From: Thalassia testudinum
Taxonomy: Eukaryota > Streptophyta > Magnoliopsida > Alismatales > Hydrocharitaceae
Reading direction: 5' to 3'
DNA length: 64,000 nt
NCBI GenBank assembly: GCA_037157565.1
Contig: JAZHRO010000073.1
Span: forward strand, 92,110,001 to 92,174,000
The first letter of the stretch is position 1. Each line of letters opens with the position of its first letter. Shown here in pieces: positions 31,662 through 43,232 of this stretch. The translations under genes were made by a program, and so were the position numbers. The notes under the pieces were generated by a model. It was not told the origin of the DNA. It saw nothing but the letters and a program-made list of their open reading frames with translations, and ran no database searches.

Positions 31662-32988
31662 TGACAGCACGTGTTTCACATGTTTGAAATCAGGGTTACA
31701 AGTAACTCATCGTTGTAATTGAAAAACTCGTGATCAAATAAAATTTCTACCGAAACTCCAAGGGAGTCCCAGGTGGAACATAGGGAGGCGACATTTACTT
31801 TAACTGAAAGCCGTGCTTTGCTTTGTTTATTTTTGATATTTTAGGGTTGTGTTATTTTTTTTTATTTTTGTAAGAAGAAAACAAGCAAATGAATCACAAG
31901 ATAGAGATGGAATCAAATGTGATGTATTTCATTAATGTCTATTACAATAATCTACAAAAGAATAAAAGGAGAGGGTGGTGGGAGGAAATCTCCCGAATTG
32001 ACTGTTCGGCGAGAAGATGGCGCCTAGCAGAAGCTCAGATGAAGGAGGTGAGGAGCGGGATGACGAAGGTGAGACGCAGGAGGACGTCAGGTAGAGGAAA
32101 GCTTCGGTGTGGCTCCCAAATGGAGGTGAGAAGACGGAGATGATCTACCACCGGAATGGAGGTGGGAGGATGGCTCCAAGGTGTCCATTGAATGGGGATG
32201 GGTAGATGGACGAATATTTGGTGAGGCAGAGGTTTGCTACACTAACAGGTGCCTTGGGAGCTTAAGAACAAGCTCTAATGGAGCATTGGTAGGCTTGCTA
32301 GAGCTTGGGAGTAGGTGGGAGTAGAGAAGGTAGAGATGAAGAGGAATGGGGGCTGTAGGGGTGCTTATATAGCAGAGGGAGGAAGAGAGTCCCGCGCACA
32401 AACATTCAGTGACAGCTATATGCGTCACTAAAGGTCGCTCGAGCTGTCGTTGAAGATCCATGCCTCTTCATTACTTGGGCTGGTGCACACACTGCGTAGG
32501 TCATTTAGTGACAACTATAACTATCACTAAAGGCCTGCCCTTCTATCATTGTAAAGCTCGCACCCAATGCTCATGCTCACAGCTATTAAAGGTGCAGCAA
32601 TCTGCAACCGTTGAATCAGGCGTGGACGGCTATGATGGCGAGAGGAGAGCGCATGCCTACCAGCATTTGAATTTTGAATCACTGGCACATGCATTGGCCA
32701 CCGTTGGATGCTACATTGCACGATCGAGACGTGGCTGCAGATAGCAATCGTGTTGATTTGAATTGCGCACCTCACGCGATTGAGGAGATCAGACGGCGGG
32801 CGCTCCGCGCAGGCGAGTTAAATGCAATCCTTAGATGGCATGCGTGTCATCTGGAGTGTGCCTTCGTGTCAGCAGGCAGCGTTGGGTCACGTGTGGGGAA
32901 CCTCGACCGCTCAATTGCGATTGGTCGGCCTTATTGCGTCTGAGACTGTAGCGGGGCATGACGAATCACGGCTCCATCTTGTGCCCAC
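31662..32988 (-). repeat. Element B 3' LTR, truncated
   Basis: Matches the right LTR from its outer end up to about position 38585 of that copy, then stops. It contains TTTAGTGACA-type inverted repeats (32408-32440 and 32502-32532) and a TATATAAG box (32364-32371, minus strand). Compared with the other LTR it keeps a short ataaaatttctaccgaa stretch that the right copy lacks. Confidence 0.8.
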
Positions 32989-33080
32989 CCTTTGAGAAGG
33001 GCGGGATCCATCTTCTTGCATATTCGGGTTTAGTCTCCTTTTCATTTCATGAGAAGGACAGGATCCATCTTCCATGAAAA
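32985..33080 (-). other. Deletion junction in element B with a local repeat
   Basis: The LTR sequence ends in ctttgagaag and runs directly into coding sequence. GAGAAGGGCGGGATCCATCT at about 32989-33008 is repeated as GAGAAGGACAGGATCCATCT at about 33052-33071. The coding strand accordingly reads EDGSCPS and, after LNPNMQ, EDGSRPS again, where C reads on into RT. The microhomology and local copy suggest end-joining or replication slippage. Confidence 0.65.
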
Positions 33081-34641
33081 TACGGTGATTACAATAGGAT
33101 GGCCCAATCCCCCTAAGGTCATTGATGGTCCAACCAATTGCCTCCTTGTTGTTCTTAAGGACCTTAATTAACCTTGATTCTTGCTTCTTAGTCAAATCAG
33201 CACTAATAATCACAGGGAGCATGTTCTCAGGTCCTAAAAACTCATATTTCAAATATTCGGGCAATGGTTTTAATTCCAGTTGGGGTGGGTTTAGAATAGA
33301 AGGTAGGGAGGATGCTGATGAAAATTCATTAGGGCGATCCTGTGGAAGAGGCTGAGAATGAACAAAATCAATAGCCTCTTCAGGATGTGGCAGGTCTACC
33401 ATAGAGGAGTGTTGTGGTTTGGGTTCGCTAAAGCTAGTGGAGTCCTCGAGTGCACTGATTGTCATACAAGTCTCAAGATCCTGATCCTCGAGCTCCTCAA
33501 TGAATCCACAATCCTCAAATCCTCTTATTGCCTTAAAAATATCCAGAGTTAATTTCTTATCCCCAAAGGCGATCTCCATACTACCGCTTTCATAGTTTAT
33601 GTTAGCCTTAGCAGTAGCTAGGAACGGACACCCCAGAATGATGGACGTGTTCCTCAAATCATTAGGTACATCCATGTCAAGGATGAGGAAATCTATAGGA
33701 AAATAGAGATCCTGGACCTTGGCAATTACATTCTCAATTATGCCTCTCAGTGTGGTGACCGATCGATCTGCTAATTATAGCGTTACTGAGGTTGGCCTTA
33801 GTTCACCTAACCCAAACCTCTCATAAAGAGAAGTCAGGATTAGGTTGATGGATGCACCTAGATAAAATAGTGCCCTATCAAAACTGTATTCCCCAATAAT
33901 GCATGATATCAAGGGCGCACCTGGATCATTCTTCTTTTGTGGAAGGTGATGAATGATCACAAAACTTGCTTGCTCAGAGAGAATCACCTTCCTCGGAGTG
34001 GGTTCTCTCGGTTTACGCTTTTGGGTACATAGTTCTTTCAAAAATTTAGCATAAGCTGGGATGTGCTTAATAGCATCGAGGAGCGGAATATTGATCTCTA
34101 CGCTCTTCAATAAATCCAGAAGCTCCTCGTTGCTATCTAGGGTTTTCTTCTTCTTGGTTTTCAATAGGGCTTCAAGGAACGGGATATGGGTGGGATTTTC
34201 AATTTTCGATCTCTGGGCCTTATTGTCTTCTTTAATCTCATCTTCTCTCTCAAGCTCCCTAGAATTTTGGCATCTAGAAGGCAATTTAGGGTCCCGAGTT
34301 TGCTTTCCACTTCTCAAGGTGACAGAGTTTGCAGAGGCATACGAGTTTGGGCCTTGAGGTGGGCTAGTGAAGATTGGAGGTCCTTGGTTTGTCATGTAAC
34401 CAGAAGAAGAAGAAGATGAGGGACCCTGCTCAACTAGCTGAGCATGTGCGTGTGAGTCCCTTTGATTCTCATACCCTTGGGCACCATTGCCTTGATTTTG
34501 CACATTGTGCGAGTTGGGTACAAGTTGGGATGGTAGAGATCCGGGTTGTTGGGTGTTAGCAATTAGCTTGGATTGCAAGTTATCCAATGATGTCTTCATT
34601 TGTTGCATAAGCTGAAGCATGGACCCTTGCATTTCCACCAT
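33040..34641 (-). pseudogene. Element B protease and linker, decayed
   Basis: From EMQGSMLQLMQQM (34641) through TLRSGKQTRDP, KSVEINIPLLDAIKHIPAYA and VILSEQASFV to the protease. The catalytic motif reads ALFYLGASIN (about 33849-33878): Tyr stands where the Asp should be, so the enzyme is dead. A TAA at 33775-33777 follows SVTL where A and D have Gln. The frame then continues LADRSVTTLRG, DFLILDMDVP, IILGCPFLATAKANIN and the linker LKPLPEYLKYEFLGPE to RLNPNMQ, where the deletion begins. Confidence 0.8.
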
Positions 34642-35961
34642 CTGCCAGTTTAAATCAACCTGCCCTGAGGATTGTTGGGCATTCCAAGATTGCTAAGTAA
34701 TCGATCTATAGGGTAACTAGGTGTATACTTGACCCTGACCCATAGGTTTTTGAGATGCATAGTTGATGGGTCAAGATTGGGTCTGTTGCCCCTGATTTTT
34801 CTAGGAGAAGTTAGGGTGGTTCATCCATCCCGAGTTATAAGTATTGGAATATGGGTTGGACCTAACATTCTCCTGCATTGCATATGCATCCTCATAAAAT
34901 GAGGATGGAGAAAAGGAAGGATCAGAGAAACTAGGATCAAAGGCCCCAGTTTGGAACCCATAAGGTTTCGAGAGATCCTGGCTCACAGATTGAGCCAAAT
35001 CAAGTTGGTTCATGAATTCCCGCCCTGTGGGAGCTTGTGAGGTATGGAATCCTAAATTCTAGGATTGAGTGGGTAAAGAAGTGTTTCCTGAATTCCCAGA
35101 TATCCATTCTTCCATTTTATTAGCAACCAAGTCCATTTTATCCAGTTTATTACAAATTAATTCCATGACAAATGAATGAGAATCCTGGATCTCATTAGCA
35201 CTTGACCTAGGTTGTTGGGACCGGTTGAATGCATCCATGGAGGTGTGATTAATTGAGTTCTCGCTCATTTCCTCAAATAGGTCGTATGCGCTATCTGCAT
35301 CCCTGTTGAGGAAATTGCCTCCGTAGGAGGCGTCCACATGACTACGGAGTTGCTCAACCAACCCGTGATAGAAAATCTGCACGAGTTGCCATTTCAGCAC
35401 CTCGTGGTGTGGACACTTCCTCAAAAGTTCCTGGAATCGCTCCCAGGCACCATGAAACGGTTCCCTCGACTGCTGGGCGAAAGTGGTAATTGCCCATCGC
35501 AAGGCATTGGTCCTTCCGATAGGGAAGAATTTCTTCAAGAAAGCTGACTTAAGAGTAGCCCATGTTTCAATCGGCCTTCCTATAGTCTAGTACCAATGTG
35601 CAGCCTTATCCCTGAGAGAGTGGGGGAAGAGCCTCATGATCATTTGCTCTTCGTTCACATTCCTTGCTCTGGTGGTCTGAACCAAAAGATCTTCCATGTG
35701 TTGGAATGGGTCCTTCAAGCCAAGCCCATGGAAATGCTTAATCAAACATAAGACTTGGGGCTTGATTTCTATGTCTCTGGCGGGAATCATGATGCCGGGA
35801 CGTTCCCCATAGTTTGAAGGATTGTAGAAATCCTTCAAGGGCCAAACGCCCTGACCATGCATATGTTGGAACCATTGCTGCATCAGCTGCAATTCTTCCA
35901 ACTGCCTCTAAATCAACTCCTGCTGGTTCGGGGGTGGGAGAGGTGGTTGTTGATCAGCCAT
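34642..35961 (-). pseudogene. Element B gag
   Basis: The best gag in the window. The start is ATG at 35961-35959 (MADQQPPLPPPNQQ). Then comes QQWFQHMHGQGVWPLKDFYN, the capsid region LFPHSLRDKAAHWY, IETWATLKSAFLKKFFPIG, TTFAQQSREPFHGAWERFQE, LLRKCPHHEVLKWQLVQIFY, the FEEMSENS segment and the C-terminal SYEDA-type tail with ENVRSNPYSNTYNSG (about 34880-34830). Stops occur at about 35909, 35587, 35059 and 34801. No CCHC knuckle was seen. Confidence 0.8.
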
Positions 35962-37286
35962 GGGATCTGCTTGGCTATAGCTCAACCTCCACCTCCTAGA
36001 ATGGTCTAAAGGTCCTTCCAATCTAGGGTTCAATGACCTCCTCCCAAGCATACACTAGAAGGAAGTCGGAAGGACAAGGAAAAGAGGGAACCAAGCAGCA
36101 CAAGAATACAAGCCTGTCCTTAGATGGGGTAGCCTAAGGTCCACTGAATCTGAGAATCCATCCTAAGATTATGGATGATTTACTCTACTTATGTCCAGGC
36201 AATCCGACCTATTAGAAGGAGGGACTGGGGAGAAGGTTCTTCCTTTGGGTTGAGCCTCCGGTTCCTAGTGTACCCCCTAGCCGGGGTCATTTGACGCTAC
36301 TCCCCAAGCTAGACATCAGATTGACTAGTATAAGCAGGTTAATGGTGAATAATCTCAATCTGGATCCCGACGAGCAAATGAATCCTTAGGGCCAACGTTT
36401 AATTGATTTTAGTTAGGCTTGGGAAATTGGTGCTCTGGAATGTGATGGGCCCTTAATGGGTTGTGCCCTTAATGATTTGTTTGAGAATGTGTGAATGTGC
36501 ACAACCAAGAGATTTTCAAGCAAGATTATTAATGATGAGGTGAGTTTTAGGGTTCGAATCTTGCTTAATAGCTTTTACGATTCAAATATTAGGTGTTTTC
36601 AACCAAGTTTTGTGAGGCAAACCAAGTTTGTTTTTGAAAGCACATGTTCAAGTATTTTCCTTTAGAAATCAAAAAAATATGGAGTGCCTGGCTTGACCTA
36701 GTTATTGAATCCTTTGGGGCAGCTACAAAATGAACCTCTTTTAGATCAGGTGGTGCAGCCCAAACAATTCAATCAATTGGCTCAAATGCACCACCAATTA
36801 AGGCACCCAAAAAGGTGATTAACCTAATATGATTTCTACTCTTTTATGTGTTGAATTCATGTACCGGGTCCATAGGTCAGAAGCCCGGTTGAGTAGATGA
36901 AACTCAAGTTCGATTATGTGCCTCAAATGTGGGTGTATAGAGTATGTATATTGATTCATCCCATAGAAAGTATCTTTTTTCTTTTTTTGTTTTTTTTTAA
37001 TGCGGGGGTGAGATGGATGAAGGTGGCAAACACAACAAACAATTCTCTCCTAGGGTTTATGCAAACACCTAATTAGATTAGGTCTTGGTTATGAGTTTGG
37101 CGAAATGAACTAGTGGGAGGGAATGTGGGGGACACTTACAGAGTACTCTACCCACACTTTACTCTAGTCTATCGCACTTGGATCTCCATGCTAGGGTATC
37201 TGCAAGACAATAGATCAAAGACAAGAGGGTTTAGTGCTATGTAAATGCAAAGAAGCGCAATAAACAATAAAGTAAATTCCATTGCC
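35962..37286 (-). other. Element B leader (5' UTR) with conserved block
   Basis: Non-coding. The block at 36209-36320 (minus strand GGAACCGGAGGCTCAACCC and GGAAGAACCTTCTCCCC) matches those of N, G and D. Another shared stretch, with tgatgggcccttaatggg, lies at about 36442-36475. A T-rich tract is at 36976-37000. Confidence 0.6.
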
Positions 37287-37304
37287 TCCCCGATAACGAT
37301 GCCA
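37287..37304 (-). other. Element B primer-binding site (tRNA-Asp)
   Basis: Minus strand TGGCATCGTTATCGGGGA, three bases inside the 5' LTR. It differs from the tRNA-Asp(GUC) complement at a few positions, all of them transitions. Confidence 0.75.
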
Positions 37305-37307
37305 AAA

Positions 37308-39078
37308 TGACTGCACGTGTTTCGTGTGTTTGAAATCAGGGTTACAAGTTACCCGTTGTCGTAGTTGCAAAACTCGTGATCAAACTCCATGGGAGTCTCG
37401 GGTCGAACACAAGGAGGCGATGTTTACTTTACCTGAAAATTGTGCTTCATTTTGTTCATTTATGGTATTTTAGGTTTTGTTATTTTTTGTATTTTTGTAA
37501 GAAGAAAACAAGCAAATGAATCACAAGATAGAGATGGAATCAAATGTGATGCATTGCATTAATGTCTATTACAATAATCTTCGAAAGCATAAAAAGAGAG
37601 GGAGGTGAGAGGAGATCTCCTGTATCAGCTTTTCGCCAAGACGGCGATGCCTGGCAGAAGCTCGGATGAAGGAGGTGAGGAGCGGGATGACGGAGGTGAG
37701 ATGCAGGAGGATGTCGGGTGGAGGAAAGCTTTGGCATGGCTCTGGAATGGAGGTGAGAAGACGGAGATGATCTGCTACCGGAATAGAGGTGGCAAGATGG
37801 CTCGAAGGCAACCTATGAATGGGGATGGGAAGATGGATGAATATTTGGTGAGGCAGAGGTTTGCTACACTAATAGGAGCCTTGGGAGCTTGAGAACAAGC
37901 TCTAATGAAGCGTTGGTAGGCTTGCTAGAGCTTGGAATTAGGTGGGAGTAGAGTAGGTAGAGATGAAGAGGAATGGGGGGTGTAGGGGTGTTTATATAGT
38001 GGAGGGAAGAAGAGAATCCCGCACACAGGCATTCAGTGACAGCTATAAGTGTCACTAAAGGTTGCTCGAGCTGTCGCTGAAGATCCATGCCTCTTCGTTG
38101 TTTGGGCTGGTGCATGCACTACGCAGGCCATTTAGTGACAGCTATAAGCATCAATAAAGGCTCACCCTTCCGTCATTGTAAAGCTCGTGCCCAACGCTCA
38201 TGCTCGTAGCTATTAAAGGCACAGCAATCTTCAACCGTTGAATCAGGTGTACCAGTGTTTGAATTTCGAATCACTGGCACGTGCGTTGGTCGCCATTGGA
38301 TGTTGCATCGCACAGTCGAGACACGCTCGCAGATCGCACGTGCATTGATTTGAATCGCATGCCTCACGCCATTGTGGAGATCGGATGATAGGCGCTTTGC
38401 AAGGGCGACTTAAATGCACTCCTCAGATGGCATGCGTGTGATCTAGCGAGCGCCTTCGCATCAGCAGGCGACGTTGGATCACACGTGGAGAACCTCGAAC
38501 GCTCGATTGTGATTGGGCAACCCTATTGCGTCTGACACTGTAGCAAGGAGCAATTAATCACGGCTCGATCTCGCACCTGCTCTTTAAGAATGCTTGACCT
38601 CACCACTGTCCCACGCCTGCTAGTGTGATGCGAAGAAGAGTTATGCCCACGTTGTGAGGGCTGCTGCTCAGTTGTTGGATCTTCATCCAACGGTTGAGAT
38701 CACTCGATGGGGTGGCCTTTGGAGATGTGTGGGTGACTTTAGGCACTCTAAATGGTGCCACATGGCAGCATCTTGACCATCCACACTTCATTGCTTGCAG
38801 AGGATGCCACGGTGCTTGAATCAAGGTGATTTCTATGTTGTTGGACTACGATCGTCGCTTTGGATCCATCCGTACGGTCGGATTTTTCATCCGAAGTCCG
38901 TAAGAACGTCGCATTGCCTCCTGGCCATATAAAATGATGGAATTAATGTACATAATATACAACTATCCTAGATGTAATGCAATGGATGTTTATGCAATAT
39001 TTATATCATGATATGAAATGCTATGCCTAGGAACTATTATAAATAAGCATTTTATGATGAATTTATATGTGCTTATCA
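37308..39078 (-). repeat. Element B 5' LTR (1771 bp)
   Basis: Plus-strand ends TGACTGCACGTGTTTC and GTGCTTATCA. The minus strand carries TATATAAA at 37991-37998, two TTTAGTGACAG hairpins (38033-38060 and 38130-38160), a decayed tggtgccacatggcagc palindrome (38750-38773) and the ccgtacggtcggatttttca block (38869-38888). Confidence 0.88.
37991..37998 (-). promoter_or_regulatory. TATA box, element B 5' LTR
   Basis: TATATAAA on the minus strand after cctccac, in the same position as TATAAAAGG in N, A and G. Confidence 0.5.
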
Positions 39079-39083
39079 TAAGC

Positions 39084-40579
39084 TAGCTAGAGTAGCTCTA
39101 TGCCACCCTCTTCAGCTGCTGCTAGCTCCAGTTCAAGCTCTAGACTTCTCCGTAGCTCCTCTCTTCAAAGCCTAGCTCCCATTGCCTACTCCTCTACTAC
39201 TAACTAAGCTAGCTTAGATTATCTTAGCTTAGCTTAGCTAGACTCCAGCTCCCTTGGCCATTCACCACCTACAACTTAACCCTAGCTAGCTCCACCAACT
39301 AAACCCTACCTAAGCTAGCTACACCCTACTCCAAGTTGGCGTCACCTCCTTCACCACCTTTCACCCCTCAACCACCACCAAAAGGGCACCAACAAGGTGC
39401 CACCAAAACCACCATAACCACCTCCATGTTGGCGCCACCTTTTCCCTCCAAAATCCCCTTCATCTCCACCATTCACCGCTCCCTAAAATCATCTCCACCA
39501 TCCACCTCACCTACCTTCTAGAAGCCCCATAATTGGCACCAACCATAGGTGCCTCCTCATGGCCATAACCACCCCATGGCATCCCCTTGGTTGGCACCAA
39601 CTAACCTTAGCCCTAGGATCAACCTAACTACCCATAACCACCACTTAAACACATCCTAGCCATCCACCTAACCCATGCCTACTACCCCCCTCTCCACCTC
39701 TATAAATACCTATCATATTCAACCAAAAAAATCATCCTCCCATTAGATAATTTCCACCTTACTTCCACCTAAACCTATGGCCATGAAGGAGTAGAGAAGA
39801 AGATTGAGGGGGCACATCACCTGCCCCTTTGGTGCCATCTTCTCCCCATTCCTTCACCTTGTGCCACACCAAGGAGGAGCACTCCACAACTAGGAGGATG
39901 GCAAAGTAAGGAGGAGCAATGGTGGTGCACGCCTACCCTTGAAGGAGTTCATTGAAGGTGGTAGCTTCCACCTTGAAGGAGAATCTCAAGGAAGGAGGAG
40001 GAGGAGCCTTTTCAAGCCTAGGGGCCACTAAGCTTGGAGCAATGAGCTTCCCTTCTTCACCAACAATTCAGGAGGACTTGTGTTTTATTTTATTTGTTGC
40101 AATTATCTAGTAGTAGAAACATTCATCTACTAGGTTTATCTATAAAACACTTTCTCGTTAATCTAGTTGCCTTCTTTTAAATTTCTGTTTGGTTGCATTT
40201 TAATTGCTGTGATTCTGGCACTCTTCACTCCCTCTCCTTAATTACTCTAGGCCTCCACGTGCCTAGAGTGAGCTTATGGAGAGGAATTATTTGTCACTTA
40301 GGTGTTAGCTTAGTGATCGTAGTTGTTATTTACCTCCCTATCAACAACTCGTGTTCTCCTTCATTATTTTAAAACCCTAAAAAAATGAAATATTGAAAAT
40401 GACCAAAAAGAAAGTTGATTTCAATTTCCAAGCAAGAGACATAATTTTGCTAACATTTGGCCTCCTTGGACGACACTAGATACTCCACTATCTAGGTTAG
40501 AAATTTAAAAGCGAATCCATTTTTTTGTGTTGCAACGACTTAAAACCCTAAATTAACAAACTGCGCAAAAATGTAATCA
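39084..40579 (+). repeat. Solo LTR H, distal part
   Basis: Continuation of H after B: AGCT-rich start, C-rich purine-poor U3 (39330-39690), TATA-like box at 39699-39710, then the aggcctccacgtgcctag block and a terminal region with aatttgctcc-like layout ending aaatgtaatca. No gene is supported here; the 61-codon frame at 39336-39521 is a low-complexity Pro/Ser/Thr stretch. Confidence 0.8.
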
Positions 40580-40584
40580 GTACG

Positions 40585-41169
40585 CCCTCACTTTAGCATC
40601 ACATCTCTGTCATGCATCTACATTGGACTTAAATCCAAGGCCATCTAATTGCGTGAATCTAATTAATTTAGTGGTTACTTTAAGGAATTGGGATTGTTAA
40701 GAGGTTGGACCTTAAAATCAGTGACTTTAATTACGTGCAAAAGGATTTGATTACAGGATTTCAAAATATAAAACGCATACGTATGTTGCACACCTGAGAC
40801 ACTATGCACATCACACGTAAGGTCACTAGATGAATTTCTACCTCTCCTCTTTGCACCACAAAGGAAGTTAGTCAGAAATCAACAAGCCCATCCATCAAGT
40901 TACTTCGGTTCCTCATGTGTGGGCTAAATTTGAGACATCCATCCCTTGCAAGTAGATTGTACACACCAACGAAGCTTGGCCTAGGAAGGGTAACTCTTGC
41001 AAAACTTGTTTGGACACCAACTGAACACTTAATTCTAAGACCTAGAATCTACTAAAAATAGATCCCACTGTATTTGCATTTGTTTTGACAGTGGTAGAAC
41101 TCTCTAGGAAGTTTTAGTTTTATTCCAATTTCTTGTAAGTCCTAAGAGAGTTAAATTTATTTTATTTAA
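40585..41169 (+). other. Element F leader, second part
   Basis: No coding region recognised. Joins 30941 across H. The conserved leader block of D, N, B and G is not evident here. Confidence 0.45.
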
Positions 41170-43232
41170 AGGAGTGGATCACCCTTACTCCTATCATTTA
41201 GATTATCAAAGTCAATACTTCCCATCTTTTAATCAAGATCCCTTGCCCCGAGCATATCAATCCTTCGATGGGTACAATGACAATTCATGGGATCAATCAT
41301 ATTCCTATCCAGGGAGTACTGGCTTGATAACTCCTACTTTTGAGTAGAGCCTCGGAGCAGAATATTCCAGTTTGCAAACACCCAACCCTCCCACACTACA
41401 TGATTTTTCTCATCAAGGTTGGACCGATACCCCTATGCAACTAGAGCCTAAGACTGACTATCCTCCCCAATTTGATAGTAGCCACTCCTCTTTTATGATA
41501 AAAATGCAAAAACAACAAAAAGAAATGGAGTCTATGGGAGAGATGTTGAGAAATAGTCAACAATTGAATAAGCAAATTCATCGGCTTAGCAACTCTTTTA
41601 TTATTGATTCTGATCCCTACTCGTAAAACTGTGATCATCAAAAAGATTCTAAGGAAACAATGGATAATAGGGATTTCATTTTGAGCAGCTATCACTTAGA
41701 CTCTCCCCATGAGACACAGCCACTAGAGGAGAACTATCTTAATGATTATCCACCTAAGTTATATTGGAGTCAAAGGAAAGGGAAGATGGTACCACTTGAG
41801 GACCCTGACCCCACTTACAGTATTTTTCGTACCTCTGATACCCAGAGTCAAGGTCATATTGTTCATGCCACTTCACCTATTAATCATGTGGTAGAACTCC
41901 ATTCTACCCATAGTGAACCTAATCTCGACCCTCCACTTAGGGAACCAACACCTACCACTCATCATTCCAAGGATTTGCATGTGCCAAATGATGGTGACCC
42001 CAAGGGAATGGAGGATGAATTGGGTCATTTTTGGTCTCAGGGATACAAAGAGTCTCTTTTTGAGGAAGATGACGACCCAATGGAGGAATCCAGGCTTAAA
42101 GTTTGGAGTGAATATCAGGGGGATTATGTGTTATTCGAGGACTTACCCCTAGAGGATATAAATGATCTAGTGAAATCTGGATTCCTTCTTTTGATTTTGA
42201 AAGTCATCCTCCCCAAAATTGGGAAGCTATGGAGTCTAAGTTGGAAGAGGACCAACATAAGATTGAGAAGCCTAAGAGAGACTCTCAGGTACAATACACA
42301 TCAATTGAGGATTTATGCCCCAAGGAGAACAAAGAATTGAGTGGTATAGGCTCACTCCATAACATTGAGACTAATCCTCCTTCAGAAATAATTCAGAATA
42401 CAAAAGCAACTCCTCCATTTACTAGTGAATCACATATACACCCCGAAAAAAATGTAAGTGAATCCAAAAAATCCAGGGATGAAATTGATGATAGTGATTC
42501 AGTTGCTTCAACCCTGCCATCTAATAAATGTGATTTGGAGTCCACTGTTGATTCACATATACTGAAAAGTAAAAAATGACTCCAATTCTTGAGGAAATCA
42601 TTAATGATAGGTAGGGTGACGTGAATTTTTCTACAACAACTATTAGGGAGAATAATACAGAATCTAAATTATTGTTGGCGCTGGACATAACACGGACTAA
42701 GCCCTCCTTGGACTTAATCATTACCTTCCAACACCATAAACAACCCTTACACTCCCTAACTGATACTTGGCTCAGGTCTCTACTCATATACATTCTTTCT
42801 AGGGAGAATATCAGGCCAGTATGTCCTCAGGTGGAATGGCGAGTTTGGATTGATACTTGTACTTTTAGTCCTGCCATTCAAGGGTTTGACGTACTTATGA
42901 TTATATCTTTTAAAACCCTTCCTGCTTTAGAGGACCCTTGTTATCCTCTACTCATGTTACAAGAGGTCCCTTCTTCTATTACTCTTTTTCCTAAACCTCT
43001 CCAAGTAGCTTGCAAGATTGTTTGCTATCATGTCTTCTGGCAAGCATTTAGGATAATGCTACATCATCAGCTTGCCGACATTCGTGGCTACTTGTTCTCT
43101 AGGCCCACGCTTTTACGCACATTTTTAGGGCCTAAATCTTTCTGTTTGGAACCAACTTATAGGTTCCCTATAAGTCTGGCTACCAACAGAAAATGCAATG
43201 CTTGCTGGGAGGCAACCCAACGTCCACAATAA
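41170..43232 (+). pseudogene. Element F coding region, protein of unknown function
   Basis: Not recognised. It falls into three parts in three frames. 41170-41626 is a Tyr/Gln/Pro/Asp-rich stretch (HPYSYHLDYQSQYFPSF) ending in a predicted helix (MIKMQKQQKEMESMGEML), like the N-terminal parts of N and G. 41627-42578 is acidic and Pro-rich, with YPPKLYWSQRKGKM and LFEDLPLEDINDLVKSG and a frame change near 42190. 42621-43232 encodes 203 residues with WLRSLLIYILSREN, VEWRVWIDTCTF and a C-terminus ending CNACWEATQRPQ. No protease, RT or integrase motif. The last segment could be a separate ORF or the same one after a shift. Confidence 0.5.

Larger units (their letters stand above)
31662..39078 (-). 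mobile_element. Element B: Athila element with pol deletion
   Basis: Bounded by taagc duplications inside solo LTR H. The 5' LTR (37308-39078) is full length; the 3' LTR (31662 to about 32988) is cut short. Order on the minus strand: 5' LTR, tRNA-Asp PBS, leader, gag, protease, the first RT-leader codons, then the truncated 3' LTR. RT core, RNase H, integrase, 3' UTR and polypurine tract are missing through one internal deletion. Most similar to element C in coding sequence. Confidence 0.88.
30947..40579 (+). repeat. Solo LTR H, split by element B
   Basis: Starts TGATAAATGCC and ends aaatgtaatca, with the duplication gtacg at 30942-30946 and 40580-40584. With B removed it is about 2.2 kb. 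No primer-binding site or internal region, so it is a solo LTR left by recombination between two LTRs. The first part (31135-31660) and 39080-39320 are strongly enriched in the tetranucleotide AGCT. A TATA-like TCTATAAATACC is at 39699-39710. The inverted partial copy at 1-384 belongs to the same family. Confidence 0.85.

Noticed and set aside
32440..32944. Plus-strand frames at 32460-32943 as a gene
   Set aside because: Inside the truncated LTR of B; not conserved in the other LTR and without any domain.
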